Origin: Serratia grimesii NBRC 13537
Lineage (GTDB): Bacteria; Pseudomonadota; Gammaproteobacteria; Enterobacterales; Enterobacteriaceae
NCBI RefSeq assembly: GCF_001590905.1
Contig: NZ_BCTT01000003.1
Location: forward strand, 310,001 to 374,000
Reading direction: 5' to 3'
DNA length: 64,000 bases
Shown here: positions 7,842 to 15,210 of the stretch, piece after piece
How positions within the stretch are numbered: position 1 is the first letter of the stretch
Layout: each line of letters starts with the position of its first letter
Made by a program: the position numbers and the translations under genes
Notes under the pieces: model-generated
Databases searched by the model: none
What the model was told of the DNA's origin: nothing
The model's input: only the letters and a program-made list of their open reading frames with translations

Positions 7842-9257
7842 ATGCACCCACGTTTACAGCAAGATCTTAACCAGTTTCCTAAGATACTCGAGCACACCCG
7901 TCAATTAGCTGACAGCTTCCTGGCGGGCGTGAAACAACGCCCGGTTTGCCCGCCGTTGGCTGCACAACAATTGCAGCAAGGGGATGATCGGCTGGCAGAA
8001 AATGGCGACGGCGCGTTGGCGGCGTTGGACGGCTTCTGGCAGCGTTATGCTGATGGCCTTTCTGGCAGTGCCGGGCCACGTTACTTTGGCTTTGTCACGG
8101 GTGGCGCGACTCCAGCCGCGTTGGCCGCGGATTGGCTGGTTAGCACCATCGACCAAAATAGCCAACTGAGCCACGACACTGTTGCTGCTGCGATTGAATT
8201 GGCAACCATTGTGCAGTTAAAAACCTTGCTTGGCCTGCCCGAGGCATTCAACGGCAGTTTTGTCAGCGGCGCGACCATGGCGAACTTTGTCGGTATTGCC
8301 ATCGGCCGTCAGTGGTTGGGACAACAACGTGGGATTGATGTTGCCGAACAAGGGCTGGCGGCGTTAGGGCCCATTCAGGTGCTATCGGCAAATGCACACT
8401 CAAGCAGTGTGAAAGCACTCAGTATGCTCGGTATCGGTCGTGACGCGCTTAATATTATCGACAGCCAGCCCAATTCTGAGGCTATCGACCCAGAAGCGCT
8501 GGAGCGCCATCTGGTTGCCAGTAGCGGTGTGCCAACCATCGTGTTAGCCAGCGCCGGAACTGTCAATACCGTGGCCTTCGACAATCTGCCACGCCTGTTG
8601 GCACTGCGTGAACGCTATCCATTCTGGCTGCATGTTGATGCTGCCTTTGGCGGTGTCGCGGCCAGCTCACCCCAATATGCCCCTCGGCTTGCGGGCTGGG
8701 AGCAGGCGGACTCCATCACCGTCGATGCACATAAATGGTTAAATGTACCCTACGACAGCGCGATTCAATTCAGCCGTCATTTAGCGTTACAGATGCAAGT
8801 CTTCCAAAACCACTCTGCCTATCTGGAAGCACCAACGCTGCGGCCGGACAACTACCTGCATCTGACACCAGAAAACTCACGACGTTTCCGTGCGCTGCCG
8901 CTGTGGATGGCGCTAAAAGCCTATGGCCGCAGTGGCATGCAAGATATGGTTGAACGTAATGTGCAACTGGCGCAGCTATTGGGCACAGAGCTGGATGCCA
9001 GCGAGGGCTTCCAACTGCTGGCACCGGTTAATCTTAACGTTGTGTGCTTTGCACTTAACAACGTCGAGGGAGATGCCACTGCCGCCCGCGATCGCTTTAT
9101 CGCCCAACTCGATCGCCAGGGTATCGTACGCTGTACCCCCACCCGCTATAACGGGCAACCGGGGATCCGCGCGGCGCTGGTCAATTGGATGACTCAAGAG
9201 GCCGACATTCATCTTGCGTTGGAATCCATGCAACACTGCCGGCAAGCATTGGTCTGA
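7842..9257 (+). CDS. PLP-dependent group II decarboxylase-like enzyme
   Basis: 471-aa fold-type I PLP enzyme of the aromatic-L-amino-acid/glutamate decarboxylase group. Visible landmarks are the aldimine Lys in ITVDAHKWLNVPYDS (~residue 300), the PLP-binding Asp in WLHVDAAFGG, and PRYFGFVTGGATPAALAADWL, typical of the superfamily N-terminus. The final residues (QPGIRAALVNWMT) fit the small domain. Substrate is undetermined: such proteins may decarboxylate aromatic amino acids or act as aldehyde synthases or lyases. Expression is probably set by the divergent LysR gene. A hairpin at 9269-9292 lies 12 nt after the stop. Confidence 0.8.
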   Translation: MHPRLQQDLNQFPKILEHTRQLADSFLAGVKQRPVCPPLAAQQLQQGDDRLAENGDGALAALDGFWQRYADGLSGSAGPRYFGFVTGGATPAALAADWLVSTIDQNSQLSHDTVAAAIELATIVQLKTLLGLPEAFNGSFVSGATMANFVGIAIGRQWLGQQRGIDVAEQGLAALGPIQVLSANAHSSSVKALSMLGIGRDALNIIDSQPNSEAIDPEALERHLVASSGVPTIVLASAGTVNTVAFDNLPRLLALRERYPFWLHVDAAFGGVAASSPQYAPRLAGWEQADSITVDAHKWLNVPYDSAIQFSRHLALQMQVFQNHSAYLEAPTLRPDNYLHLTPENSRRFRALPLWMALKAYGRSGMQDMVERNVQLAQLLGTELDASEGFQLLAPVNLNVVCFALNNVEGDATAARDRFIAQLDRQGIVRCTPTRYNGQPGIRAALVNWMTQEADIHLALESMQHCRQALV

Positions 9258-9268
9258 AAACTCAAATT

Positions 9269-9300
9269 AGCGGTGCGCAGATGCGCTCCGCTCTATTATT
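9269..9300 (+). terminator. Terminator-like hairpin after the PLP decarboxylase gene
   Basis: AGCGG-T-GCGC (9269-9278), loop AGAT, GCGC-T-CCGCT (9283-9292) form a 9-bp stem with one T-T mismatch, followed by a moderately T-rich CTATTATT. It sits just after the stop at 9257. Confidence 0.5.
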
Positions 9301-9993
9301 ACTGCCAGAACCTGCCCTTTCCTGCACTGGATAAGCGACTCACCCTCGATGAAACGAAAAATAGTTCAGCAAAACAAATTAATCACTCGCTGACATTTTT
9401 CACATTTGCCTAAATAGCACGAATGGTCACATCAACTCTTTGTTATATCGCCAGTTTTCGTAACAAAAAAATGAGCTAATGTTAACTCAATGTGATTATT
9501 GAATATCATAAGTGATAAAGAATGAAAGAATTATCATTATCAAAAACAAAAGAATTAATCATAATATTATGATAATATTATTAAAAATAAAAACACGCAT
9601 AGTCGACGGAATGTGATTTGCCCAGGAAGTAAGCTAGAAAATGTTAAAAAAACAACACATGAATTTTTTTTAAGAATTTTCCTAGCAATCTAAAATTTCG
9701 TTTCGTGACATGATGGGCAGATTCAATGATAAAGATACCAGCAGGCAAGCGGCTCAAGCACAAATTGAGGTCGCAGCCTCACAGCGCTTCCACCAGCAGA
9801 TTATTCTGACTTAAGCTAAACTTATAGGTTCACAGTGTTAATTAGTTTAGAAAGAAAATATCGTTGAGAACCGTCGAGTTTATTGATAGAACACTGCTTA
9901 TACGTGATTTTTTTGTTCCTTTTTTTTTGCCTTTTAGGCTTCAGGCTTTTTCTTTTGTTACCGCGGTAAAACGGATTTAAGTGGGGGTGCGAT
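9301..9993 (+). promoter_or_regulatory. AT-rich rcsA promoter region
   Basis: No gene is supported in this ~690-nt stretch. 9440-9670 is very AT-rich, as expected of an H-NS-silenced promoter; E. coli rcsA is H-NS-silenced. Around 9911-9960 there is a weak hairpin with T-runs that is not convincing as a terminator. The RcsAB box at 9671-9684 is the one clear site; no promoter hexamers stand out between it and the rcsA start. Confidence 0.5.
9671..9684 (+). promoter_or_regulatory. RcsAB box upstream of rcsA
   Basis: TAAGAATTTTCCTA differs at one base from the remembered RcsAB consensus TAAGAATATTCCTA. It lies 310 nt before the rcsA start codon. In E. coli, RcsA with RcsB activates rcsA through such a box, so positive autoregulation is expected here. 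Confidence 0.8.
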
Positions 9994-10623
9994 ATGCCAA
10001 CGATCATTATGGATTCATGCAGCTATACCAGATTAGGTTTAACAGACTACCTGACAACACACGGAGTAAAAAAACGCCAGATTAATGCGATTGGCAATAT
10101 TGACGACCTGCATGAAAAATGCAGCAAGTTGAAACCCAGTCTGGTCTTTATTAACGAAGACTGCTTCATACACGAAGCCAATGCTACCGAACGTATAAAA
10201 GGGGTGATTTCACTGCACCCTGATACTTTATTTTTCATTTTTATGGCTATCACCAACGTACATTTTGACGATTATTTATATGTTCGTAAAAATGTCATCA
10301 TCTCGTCAAAATCCATCAAACCAGAGACTATGAATCAACTACTTAGTCACTATCTGGAGAGAAAAGCCCCCCGTGCGGAAAAAAGCTCATTTGACCAAAC
10401 ACCTGTGACACTGAGCCAGACTGAGTCAAATATGTTACGCATGTGGATGTCAGGTCAGGGAACTATCCAGATATCCGACCAGATGCAAATTAAAGCCAAG
10501 ACCGTCTCTTCCCACAAGGGAAATATCAAAAGAAAAATTAAAACGCACAACAAGCAGATTATCTACCATGTTGTTCGTTTGACCGACACACTGACCAGTG
10601 GAATATTTGTCAATAGCCGCTAG
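9994..10623 (+). CDS. rcsA: Transcriptional regulator RcsA (capsule/biofilm co-regulator)
   Basis: 209-aa LuxR-type protein that reads as RcsA throughout: start [19 protein letters not shown], middle [12 protein letters not shown] and [18 protein letters not shown], and C-terminal [23 protein letters not shown]. RcsA is an unstable, Lon-degraded partner of the response regulator RcsB; together they activate exopolysaccharide genes and repress flagellar genes. The N-terminus is a degenerate receiver-like domain. An RcsAB box 310 nt upstream implies autoregulation. dsrB follows on the opposite strand, as in E. coli. Confidence 0.96.
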   Translation: MPTIIMDSCSYTRLGLTDYLTTHGVKKRQINAIGNIDDLHEKCSKLKPSLVFINEDCFIHEANATERIKGVISLHPDTLFFIFMAITNVHFDDYLYVRKNVIISSKSIKPETMNQLLSHYLERKAPRAEKSSFDQTPVTLSQTESNMLRMWMSGQGTIQISDQMQIKAKTVSSHKGNIKRKIKTHNKQIIYHVVRLTDTLTSGIFVNSR

Positions 10624-10857
10624 TTAAAAAGGTTGTCGTATACTGTGCCAAACGTTGGTTTTAAATGTCGTTCAGACCGTCGTACTGAAAATTTCGCATT
10701 TAAATAACCTAAATACCTGCTCGCGACGACACGCTCGGCCGCGACGGGTATTCCCGCAGTAAAAACCCGCTTATTAATACCACCCCGGAATCATTACCAC
10801 GCATAACCCTTGCGAATTAAATTAATGCACTGAGAAGTATCGCATTTTGCGAAACAA

Positions 10858-11058
10858 TTACTTGGGTACAGCCTGCCGTAATTCAACGAAGGTACCATCG
10901 CGGCTGTCAATCTCGTTAAAGAACCACACGCCCGCAGGATAGTCCTCCAAAGAAACCAGATACATTACCCCTTCATTAAACTCCTCTACCGCCAGGATCA
11001 CACCTTCACGCCGCTGTTTACCATCCGTTTTTACCGTGACCAGATCGTTAACTTTCAT
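10858..11058 (-). CDS. dsrB: DsrB small protein
   Basis: 66-aa protein that reads as Dsr[28 protein letters not shown], then [18 protein letters not shown]. In E. coli dsrB is RpoS-dependent, of unknown function, and a neighbour of rcsA; the same convergent arrangement is seen here. A possible promoter on the minus strand is TTCTGT, 17 nt, GATAAA within 11070-11100. The 234 nt between rcsA and dsrB contain no gene I can support; GTATCGCA/TGCGA-type arms at 10838-10852 may form a weak 3' hairpin. Confidence 0.92.
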   Translation of the reverse strand: MKVNDLVTVKTDGKQRREGVILAVEEFNEGVMYLVSLEDYPAGVWFFNEIDSRDGTFVELRQAVPK

Positions 11059-11249
11059 GCCTTACCCCATCATTTATCATTGATGTCAGTGTATTACAGA
11101 ATGAGGTGTGAAAAATACCGTACACAGTCAGTTAATCTGCAGCTCATCTGCATAGTGCTTTCCTAAAGCGTAGCAGGCGACCGTGCTAGCGGCTTTTCAC
11201 TTTCTTAACGTTTTGTCCGCAGAATCTTAAGTCCGCAACAGGTAGTCTG

Positions 11250-11334
11250 TTCATCGGTGCTTCCCCCCAGAGAAGTACCAGCAAATGAAGAAGTAACAAG
11301 GAACTTTTGCCCGCAGACTTGCGGGCTTTTTTTT
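11250..11334 (+). ncRNA. Candidate trans-acting small RNA ending at a strong orphan terminator
   Basis: A textbook intrinsic terminator (GCCCGCA, GACT, TGCGGGC, then eight T; 11309-11334) lies on the plus strand where no plus-strand gene precedes it: dsrB and csp are both on the minus strand. Just upstream, GGTGCTTC and GAAGTACC (11257-11281) pair over 8 bp around a C-rich CCCCCCAGA loop, followed by an unpaired A-rich linker. Structured 5' hairpin, pyrimidine loop and U-rich terminator are typical of Hfq-bound sRNAs. The 5' end is a guess; no clear promoter is seen and no match to a known sRNA is recalled. Confidence 0.4.
11309..11334 (+). terminator. Strong rho-independent terminator without a plus-strand gene
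   Basis: Perfect 7-bp GC-rich stem, 4-nt loop and T8 tail. The other strand lacks a T-run after the stem, so it works on the plus strand only. Confidence 0.85.
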
Positions 11335-11361
11335 GCCTGCGATAAATTACAGACACAAAAA

Positions 11362-11380
11362 AACCCGCCTTGGCGGGTTT
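11362..11380 (-). terminator. Terminator of the cold-shock gene
   Basis: AACCCGCC-TT-GGCGGGTT, flanked by A-runs on the left and T-runs on the right, so bidirectional. It ends the minus-strand csp transcript about 20 nt after its stop. Confidence 0.85.
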
Positions 11381-11401
11381 TTATTAATCAGCAGAAGCCG
11401 A

Positions 11402-11614
11402 TTAGATAGCGGTAACGTTAGCCGCTGACGGACCTTTAGCACCGTTCTCGATAGAGAACTGTACGTTCTGGCCTTCAGCCAGGGTCTTGAAGCCTTGATC
11501 CTGGATAGCAGAGAAGTGTACGAACACGTCTTTGCTGCCGTCTGCTGGAGTGATGAAACCAAAACCTTTAGACTCGTTGAACCACTTCACTTGACCTTTG
11601 ATCATGTTAGACAT
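11402..11614 (-). CDS. Cold-shock domain protein (CspC/CspE type)
   Basis: 70-aa single OB-fold cold-shock protein, an RNA chaperone and transcription antiterminator. RNP1 (KGFGFITP) and RNP2 (VFVHFSAI) are intact, and [30 protein letters not shown] is split here by motif. Compared with remembered E. coli sequences it mixes CspC (GQVKWFN, PADGSKD) and CspE ([11 protein letters not shown]) features, so no symbol is assigned. The start is ATG 11614 with AAGGA 7 nt upstream; a start at 11629 would lack an SD. The ~280 nt upstream to 11898 hold its leader and the hairpin at 11836-11862; no recognisable cold box was found. Confidence 0.93.
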   Translation of the reverse strand: MSNMIKGQVKWFNESKGFGFITPADGSKDVFVHFSAIQDQGFKTLAEGQNVQFSIENGAKGPSAANVTAI

Positions 11615-11835
11615 GTCTAATTCCTTCAATATTAAATTTACGCCACCATGGGCAAGATATAGCCGGTCATCAGTTACTTATGGAGGCACTAGAAAGGAAA
11701 TTCGTCAGAGAAGAGCTATCTAGGATAACGCTTTAAATTTGAACTACTTTACTCAAAATGTCGTGCATAAATAGGTCTGTACCACAGGCCGAGAAGCATT
11801 AACTCATGATGGGACTTTAATAGCAACTCTTTTTG

Positions 11836-11862
11836 TTAGCCCCTTTGTGGAAACGGGGCTAA
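11836..11862. other. Strong hairpin between the K+ channel and csp genes
   Basis: TTAGCCCC (11836-11843) pairs perfectly with GGGGCTAA (11855-11862). Neither strand has a T-run afterwards. It is 37 nt downstream of the channel stop, so it may protect that mRNA's 3' end or terminate weakly. Confidence 0.5.
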
Positions 11863-11898
11863 ACGCACAGGATTCAATCCATTTTGCTCAATTTATCG

Positions 11899-12765
11899 TC
11901 ATTTCTGGCGGTGTTTTCCGGATAACGGAGGCAATGCAAAGCCACAATACTTGCAAAATAAGGCTTCTGTTTCGTGGCCACCCCGTTGACATTGTTCACA
12001 ATTTCGCCTTTCACGGTTACGTTGCAGCTCCTGTGACATATAGGCCGTCAGGATGCCGGTCGGTACCGCGATGATCGAATAGCCCAACAGGATGAGTACC
12101 GAAGTCAATAAGCGCCCCACCGGCGTATGAGGAACGATATCACCGTATCCCACCGTGGTCAGCGTCACCACAGCCCAATACACTGATGCCGCCAGGCTGG
12201 TAAAACCGCCGGTCCCTCCCTCAACGGCATACATTAGACCACCGAACACACACAGCACCACGGCGACAAAACCAAAAAACATCGCCAACTTATGGCGCGC
12301 CAGCTTAATGCTGCGCCAAATCATCCCCATCTCACTCATATAACGCAGAAGCTTCAGGACCCGTAGCACACGCAGTATTCGCAAAACGCGCAACAGCATC
12401 ACAAACTCTACCGTCATATGTGGGAACAGCCAGATGATGTAGAGCGGCAGCACCGTCAGCAAGTCAACTACGCCAAAAAAACTGAAGGCATAGTGTTGCT
12501 CGCGTGGTGTACACCACAGTCGCAACAGATACTCGAGAGTGAAAATGACGGTAAAAACCACCTCCGCCCAGAAGAAAAGATAAATAGCTTCCTGGCCCGG
12601 AAAATACAAAGCGCTACCACCCGGCTCAAGAAACAACAGAACAACGCTGAGTAACGCCGTACTGACCCAAAACGTTTCCATTCGTCGGCCAGACCGGAAA
12701 TGATTGTCGAAGAGCAGCCGATAGCTGCGTTGGCGCCAGCCGAGCACCGCGGTGTTAATGGTCAT
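11899..12765 (-). CDS. Voltage-gated K+ channel (Kv-type, 6TM) with C-terminal zinc ribbon
   Basis: 288-aa ion-transport protein. Six hydrophobic segments, a voltage-sensor S4 with repeated Arg (LRVLRILRVLRVLKLLR), a pore helix and the selectivity filter TLTTVGYGD near residue 208, and a last TM helix (LILLGYSIIAVPTGILTAY). The cytoplasmic tail carries CEQC...CKYC within ~20 residues, a probable zinc ribbon rather than the RCK domain of E. coli Kch. ATG 12765 is preferred because the longer frame from 12840 adds a non-channel-like N-terminus; its SD (AGGC) is weak. It is divergent from the exported-protein gene at 12917. Confidence 0.88.
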   Translation of the reverse strand: MTINTAVLGWRQRSYRLLFDNHFRSGRRMETFWVSTALLSVVLLFLEPGGSALYFPGQEAIYLFFWAEVVFTVIFTLEYLLRLWCTPREQHYAFSFFGVVDLLTVLPLYIIWLFPHMTVEFVMLLRVLRILRVLRVLKLLRYMSEMGMIWRSIKLARHKLAMFFGFVAVVLCVFGGLMYAVEGGTGGFTSLAASVYWAVVTLTTVGYGDIVPHTPVGRLLTSVLILLGYSIIAVPTGILTAYMSQELQRNRERRNCEQCQRGGHETEALFCKYCGFALPPLSGKHRQK

Positions 12766-12916
12766 AGCCTGATGTCTTATAAAGAGAAGTTGCTCATATA
12801 CTAGCCCTGAACATGAGCGCAGCCAAATCCCCAATCCCAACAGGTGTTACACATGATAGTAATTCTCGTCTCTCTGTTTTATAGTTGCGCTGCGTAACTA
12901 TAAAGGGAGATCGACC

Positions 12917-13285
12917 ATGCTGAGATGGCATACGCTCGCAGCCTCTTGCTGCACCGCTCTGTTGATGCTGAGCACCCCAGCCCTGGCGCTGGACCTGTCT
13001 TACACCGCTCCGGAGCCTAGCATCACACCAGCACCTGCCCCGCAAAAGGCACTCGGCCCGACGAAGAAAACAGGCAAACCTCCTGTGGTCTGGTCAGAGT
13101 CAGAAGACAAAACCGGTTTTCGCGTTGATATGGAGTGTGATCACCCTGGCTGCAGCCGCCAACGCTCCAACATGTATTCAGGCATTAACGGCCCGGTAAA
13201 AAAAACCGATCGTCGTCGCCAGTCAGATCCTTACTCCACCAATCAGGATCCTGAGTACAGTGTGAACATGGGATATCAATGGTAG
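12917..13285 (+). CDS. Exported protein of unknown function
   Basis: 122 aa, not recognised. The N-terminus is a convincing signal peptide (hydrophobic CCTALLMLSTPALALD, cleavage near residue 24). The mature part is Pro-rich (PEPSITPAPAPQK), then basic and polar, with two Cys (CDHPGC) that could form a disulphide in the periplasm, and ends GYQW. The start has GGGAG 7 nt upstream. A leader hairpin and terminator follow at 13344-13423. Confidence 0.75.
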   Translation: MLRWHTLAASCCTALLMLSTPALALDLSYTAPEPSITPAPAPQKALGPTKKTGKPPVVWSESEDKTGFRVDMECDHPGCSRQRSNMYSGINGPVKKTDRRRQSDPYSTNQDPEYSVNMGYQW

Positions 13286-13331
13286 CCGCTCTTTAAGAGT
13301 TATCCCTATATCGGTGACGGCGTACGGTTCA

Positions 13332-13423
13332 TACAATGAGGTTCTGTTCACCACTTCTCCTGGTGCTGAGCACAACAAGCTGTGTTGCAATTTTTTATGC
13401 GCCTCCCTATAGGCGCTTTTTTT
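13332..13423 (+). ncRNA. Candidate small RNA or 3'UTR-derived RNA
   Basis: A -10-like TACAAT (13332-13337) precedes an ~80-nt segment with CACCA-CTTCTCC-TGGTG (5-bp stem, pyrimidine loop), a CACA/TGTG hairpin, an AATTTTTTATG run like an Hfq site, and the terminator at 13399-13423. The segment begins ~45 nt after the preceding stop, so it may be a separate sRNA or be cleaved from that mRNA's 3' end. No good -35 is seen. Confidence 0.35.
13399..13423 (+). terminator. Rho-independent terminator
   Basis: GCGCCT (13399-13404), loop CCCTAT, AGGCGC (13411-13416), then seven T. It closes the 12917 transcript and/or the candidate sRNA. Confidence 0.85.
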
Positions 13424-13534
13424 ATGCTTAAATATCAGTCACCTGCCGCCTTACAGAATGGTCTCATTGCGCCATAACGTGATTACTGTCACAAATAGCC
13501 GCTCCTTAGCCACGCTATATCGGAGGTTGGCCAG

Positions 13535-13651
13535 ATGGCGACTGAATATGTATCTTTGCTGGTGGTGTTAGCCGGCATCGCAGGGTTTGCACTGTATAAA
13601 CACTTTAAATCACAGAAGAAAAACACCCTGCTGCGTCCGCACGATCGTTGA
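13535..13651 (+). CDS. 38-aa single-pass membrane protein
   Basis: A short ORF with GGAGG 8 nt before its ATG. The peptide has an N-terminal TEY, one hydrophobic helix (VSLLVVLAGIAGFALY, ~residues 6-21) and a strongly basic tail (KHFKSQKKNTLLRPHDR), giving N-out/C-in topology by the positive-inside rule. The upstream terminator at 13423 makes it an independent unit. A 9-bp hairpin (13664-13691) follows the stop. Family not recognised; the design is that of stress-induced small membrane proteins. Confidence 0.65.
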   Translation: MATEYVSLLVVLAGIAGFALYKHFKSQKKNTLLRPHDR

Positions 13652-13663
13652 CGGAAGCATTTC

Positions 13664-13691
13664 TGAGGCAGGATCTTCACACCCTGCCTCA
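13664..13691 (+). terminator. Hairpin after the 38-aa ORF
   Basis: TGAGGCAGG (13664-13672) pairs perfectly with CCTGCCTCA (13683-13691). No T-run follows, so termination would be weak. Confidence 0.4.
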
Positions 13692-13795
13692 GGCCACAAA
13701 ATTGCACCCTGTCATTTTTTTATCACAAAATTGTCACAATACAGCCATATCATGGTCGCGACTATCCGCACTGGCTTAACACCAAGGATTTCGTT

Positions 13796-14005
13796 ATGAC
13801 CACCATAAAAGCAACAAACCACCAGGAAGCAGAAAAGCTGATCCGTTACGGCACAGCAAAAAAAATTGAACTGGCTTACGACATCGACAGTGATGACTTT
13901 TTCCAGCTCGCCAGCCTATGGTGTGATAGAGGCGCCAAAATCTCCAAAGGGAAAGAACATTTTATCGTGTCGTTGAAAGGTTTTCGCATCCCTCCGAACG
14001 ATTAA
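13796..14005 (+). CDS. Small conserved-looking protein of unknown function
   Basis: 69 aa, not recognised. AAGGA lies 7 nt before the ATG. It is soluble and mixed alpha/beta in character (HQEAEKLIRYGTAKKIELAYDIDSDDFF...), with no signal peptide or TM helix and one Cys. It stands alone between the 38-aa membrane protein and the quinone reductase. The gap to 14162 contains a GCCGC-CCCT-GCGGC hairpin (14013-14027) without a T-tail. Confidence 0.65.
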   Translation: MTTIKATNHQEAEKLIRYGTAKKIELAYDIDSDDFFQLASLWCDRGAKISKGKEHFIVSLKGFRIPPND

Positions 14006-14162
14006 TACCCTGCCGCCCCTGCGGCGGCGCCCCCTTCCCCTGTATTAAACCGCTCAATGATCTACATTCCCCCTTCGGCATTTCTGTAAGATAAACATGA
14101 ATTACAGCAGGCGGTTACCTACACTGGTTACTGCGCCTGAACGCCAACTGAGGAGAATCACC

Positions 14163-15170
14163 ATGTCAGCCAGCCCACTGCTGCCCAGCACCATGAAAGC
14201 CATCGAAATCAGCCAACCAGGTGAACCCGAGGTTTTAGTTGCCGTCCAACGCCCCTTGCCGACCCTGCAACAAGGGGAGATCCTGGTGAAAGTCGCCGCC
14301 GCCGGGGTTAACCGTCCTGACGTCATGCAACGCCGCGGCCAATACGCACCACCGCCCGGCGCATCTGATATTCCTGGTTTGGAGATCGCAGGTACTGTGG
14401 TTGCCACCGGCGTTGGAGTGCAAAATTACGCCATCGGCGATAACGTTTGTGCTCTGATTGCCGGCGGTGGATATGCAGAATACTGCAAAGTACATGAAAC
14501 CAACGCGCTACCGGTACCGCAGGGCTTTAGCCTGATAGAGGCTGCGGCCATCCCCGAAACCTTCTTTACCGTTTGGGTCAATGTGTTCCAACGCGGTCAC
14601 CTGAAAGCCGGTGAAACCGTATTGATCCATGGCGGTACGTCAGGCATTGGCACTGTTGCGACCCTGCTGGCGAAAGCTTTCTGCGCCCATGTGATCACCA
14701 CCGTCGGCTCTGAAGAGAAACGCCAGGCCAGTCTGGCACTGGGTGCTGATGTGTCGATCAACTACCGCAGCGAAGATTTTGTTGAACAAACGCGGCATGC
14801 CACCAACGGCAAGGGAGCAGACGTCATTGTCGATCTGATTGCAGGGGACTATGTGGCGAAAAACTACCAAGCGGCGGCGATGGATGGCCGCATTGTGCAA
14901 ATCGGCACCCAGAATGGCGTGGTAAAAGAACTGAATCTGATGCCGCTGCTGATCAAGCGCCTGACCCACACGGGCTCAACCCTGCGCGCGCGTAGCGTAG
15001 AGGACAAAGCGCAAATTGCCGCCGATTTACAGCAAAAAGTGTGGCCACTGTTGGAGCGCGGTGCGTTGAAACCGCAAATCTTCAAAACATTCCCATTGGA
15101 ACAGGCGGCAGAAGCTCATGCCCTGATGGAATCCAGCCAGCATATTGGGAAAATCATGCTGACTCTCTAA
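14163..15170 (+). CDS. NAD(P)H-quinone oxidoreductase of the zinc-free MDR/PIG3 type
   Basis: 335-aa medium-chain dehydrogenase/reductase. The N-terminal GroES-like domain (MKAIEISQPGEPEVL... AAGVNRPDVMQRRGQY) lacks the zinc ligands of alcohol dehydrogenases, and the Rossmann part shows HGGTSGIGTVATLLAKA (AxxGxGxxG-like). VNRPDVMQRRG is typical of TP53I3/PIG3-like quinone reductases. The likely role is quinone reduction in the cytoplasm; substrate unproven. The start at 14163 has AGGAGA 6 nt upstream; an upstream in-frame ATG (14097) lacks one. It is convergent with the EEP-family gene. Confidence 0.82.
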   Translation: MSASPLLPSTMKAIEISQPGEPEVLVAVQRPLPTLQQGEILVKVAAAGVNRPDVMQRRGQYAPPPGASDIPGLEIAGTVVATGVGVQNYAIGDNVCALIAGGGYAEYCKVHETNALPVPQGFSLIEAAAIPETFFTVWVNVFQRGHLKAGETVLIHGGTSGIGTVATLLAKAFCAHVITTVGSEEKRQASLALGADVSINYRSEDFVEQTRHATNGKGADVIVDLIAGDYVAKNYQAAAMDGRIVQIGTQNGVVKELNLMPLLIKRLTHTGSTLRARSVEDKAQIAADLQQKVWPLLERGALKPQIFKTFPLEQAAEAHALMESSQHIGKIMLTL

Positions 15171-15182
15171 CTCGCGCAAAGC

Positions 15183-15204
15183 CCCCGCAGCCAACGCTGC
15201 GGGG
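15183..15204. terminator. Hairpin between convergent genes
   Basis: CCCCGCAGC-CAAC-GCTGCGGGG, a perfect 9-bp stem. It is followed by AAACC on the plus strand and GGCTTTGC on the minus strand, so T-tails are poor, but its position suggests shared termination. Confidence 0.55.
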
Positions 15205-15210
15205 AAACCT

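Noticed and set aside
9900-9960. T-rich hairpin as terminator upstream of rcsA
   Set aside because: Only a 4-bp stem, and no upstream plus-strand gene reaches it.
9822-10007. Minus-strand 61-codon ORF over the rcsA start
   Set aside because: Low-complexity Lys/Asn-rich translation of AT-rich promoter DNA, overlapping rcsA.
10624-10857. A dsrA sRNA gene between rcsA and dsrB
   Set aside because: Neither strand shows the DsrA-type terminator or seed regions. In E. coli dsrA is not in this exact gap anyway.
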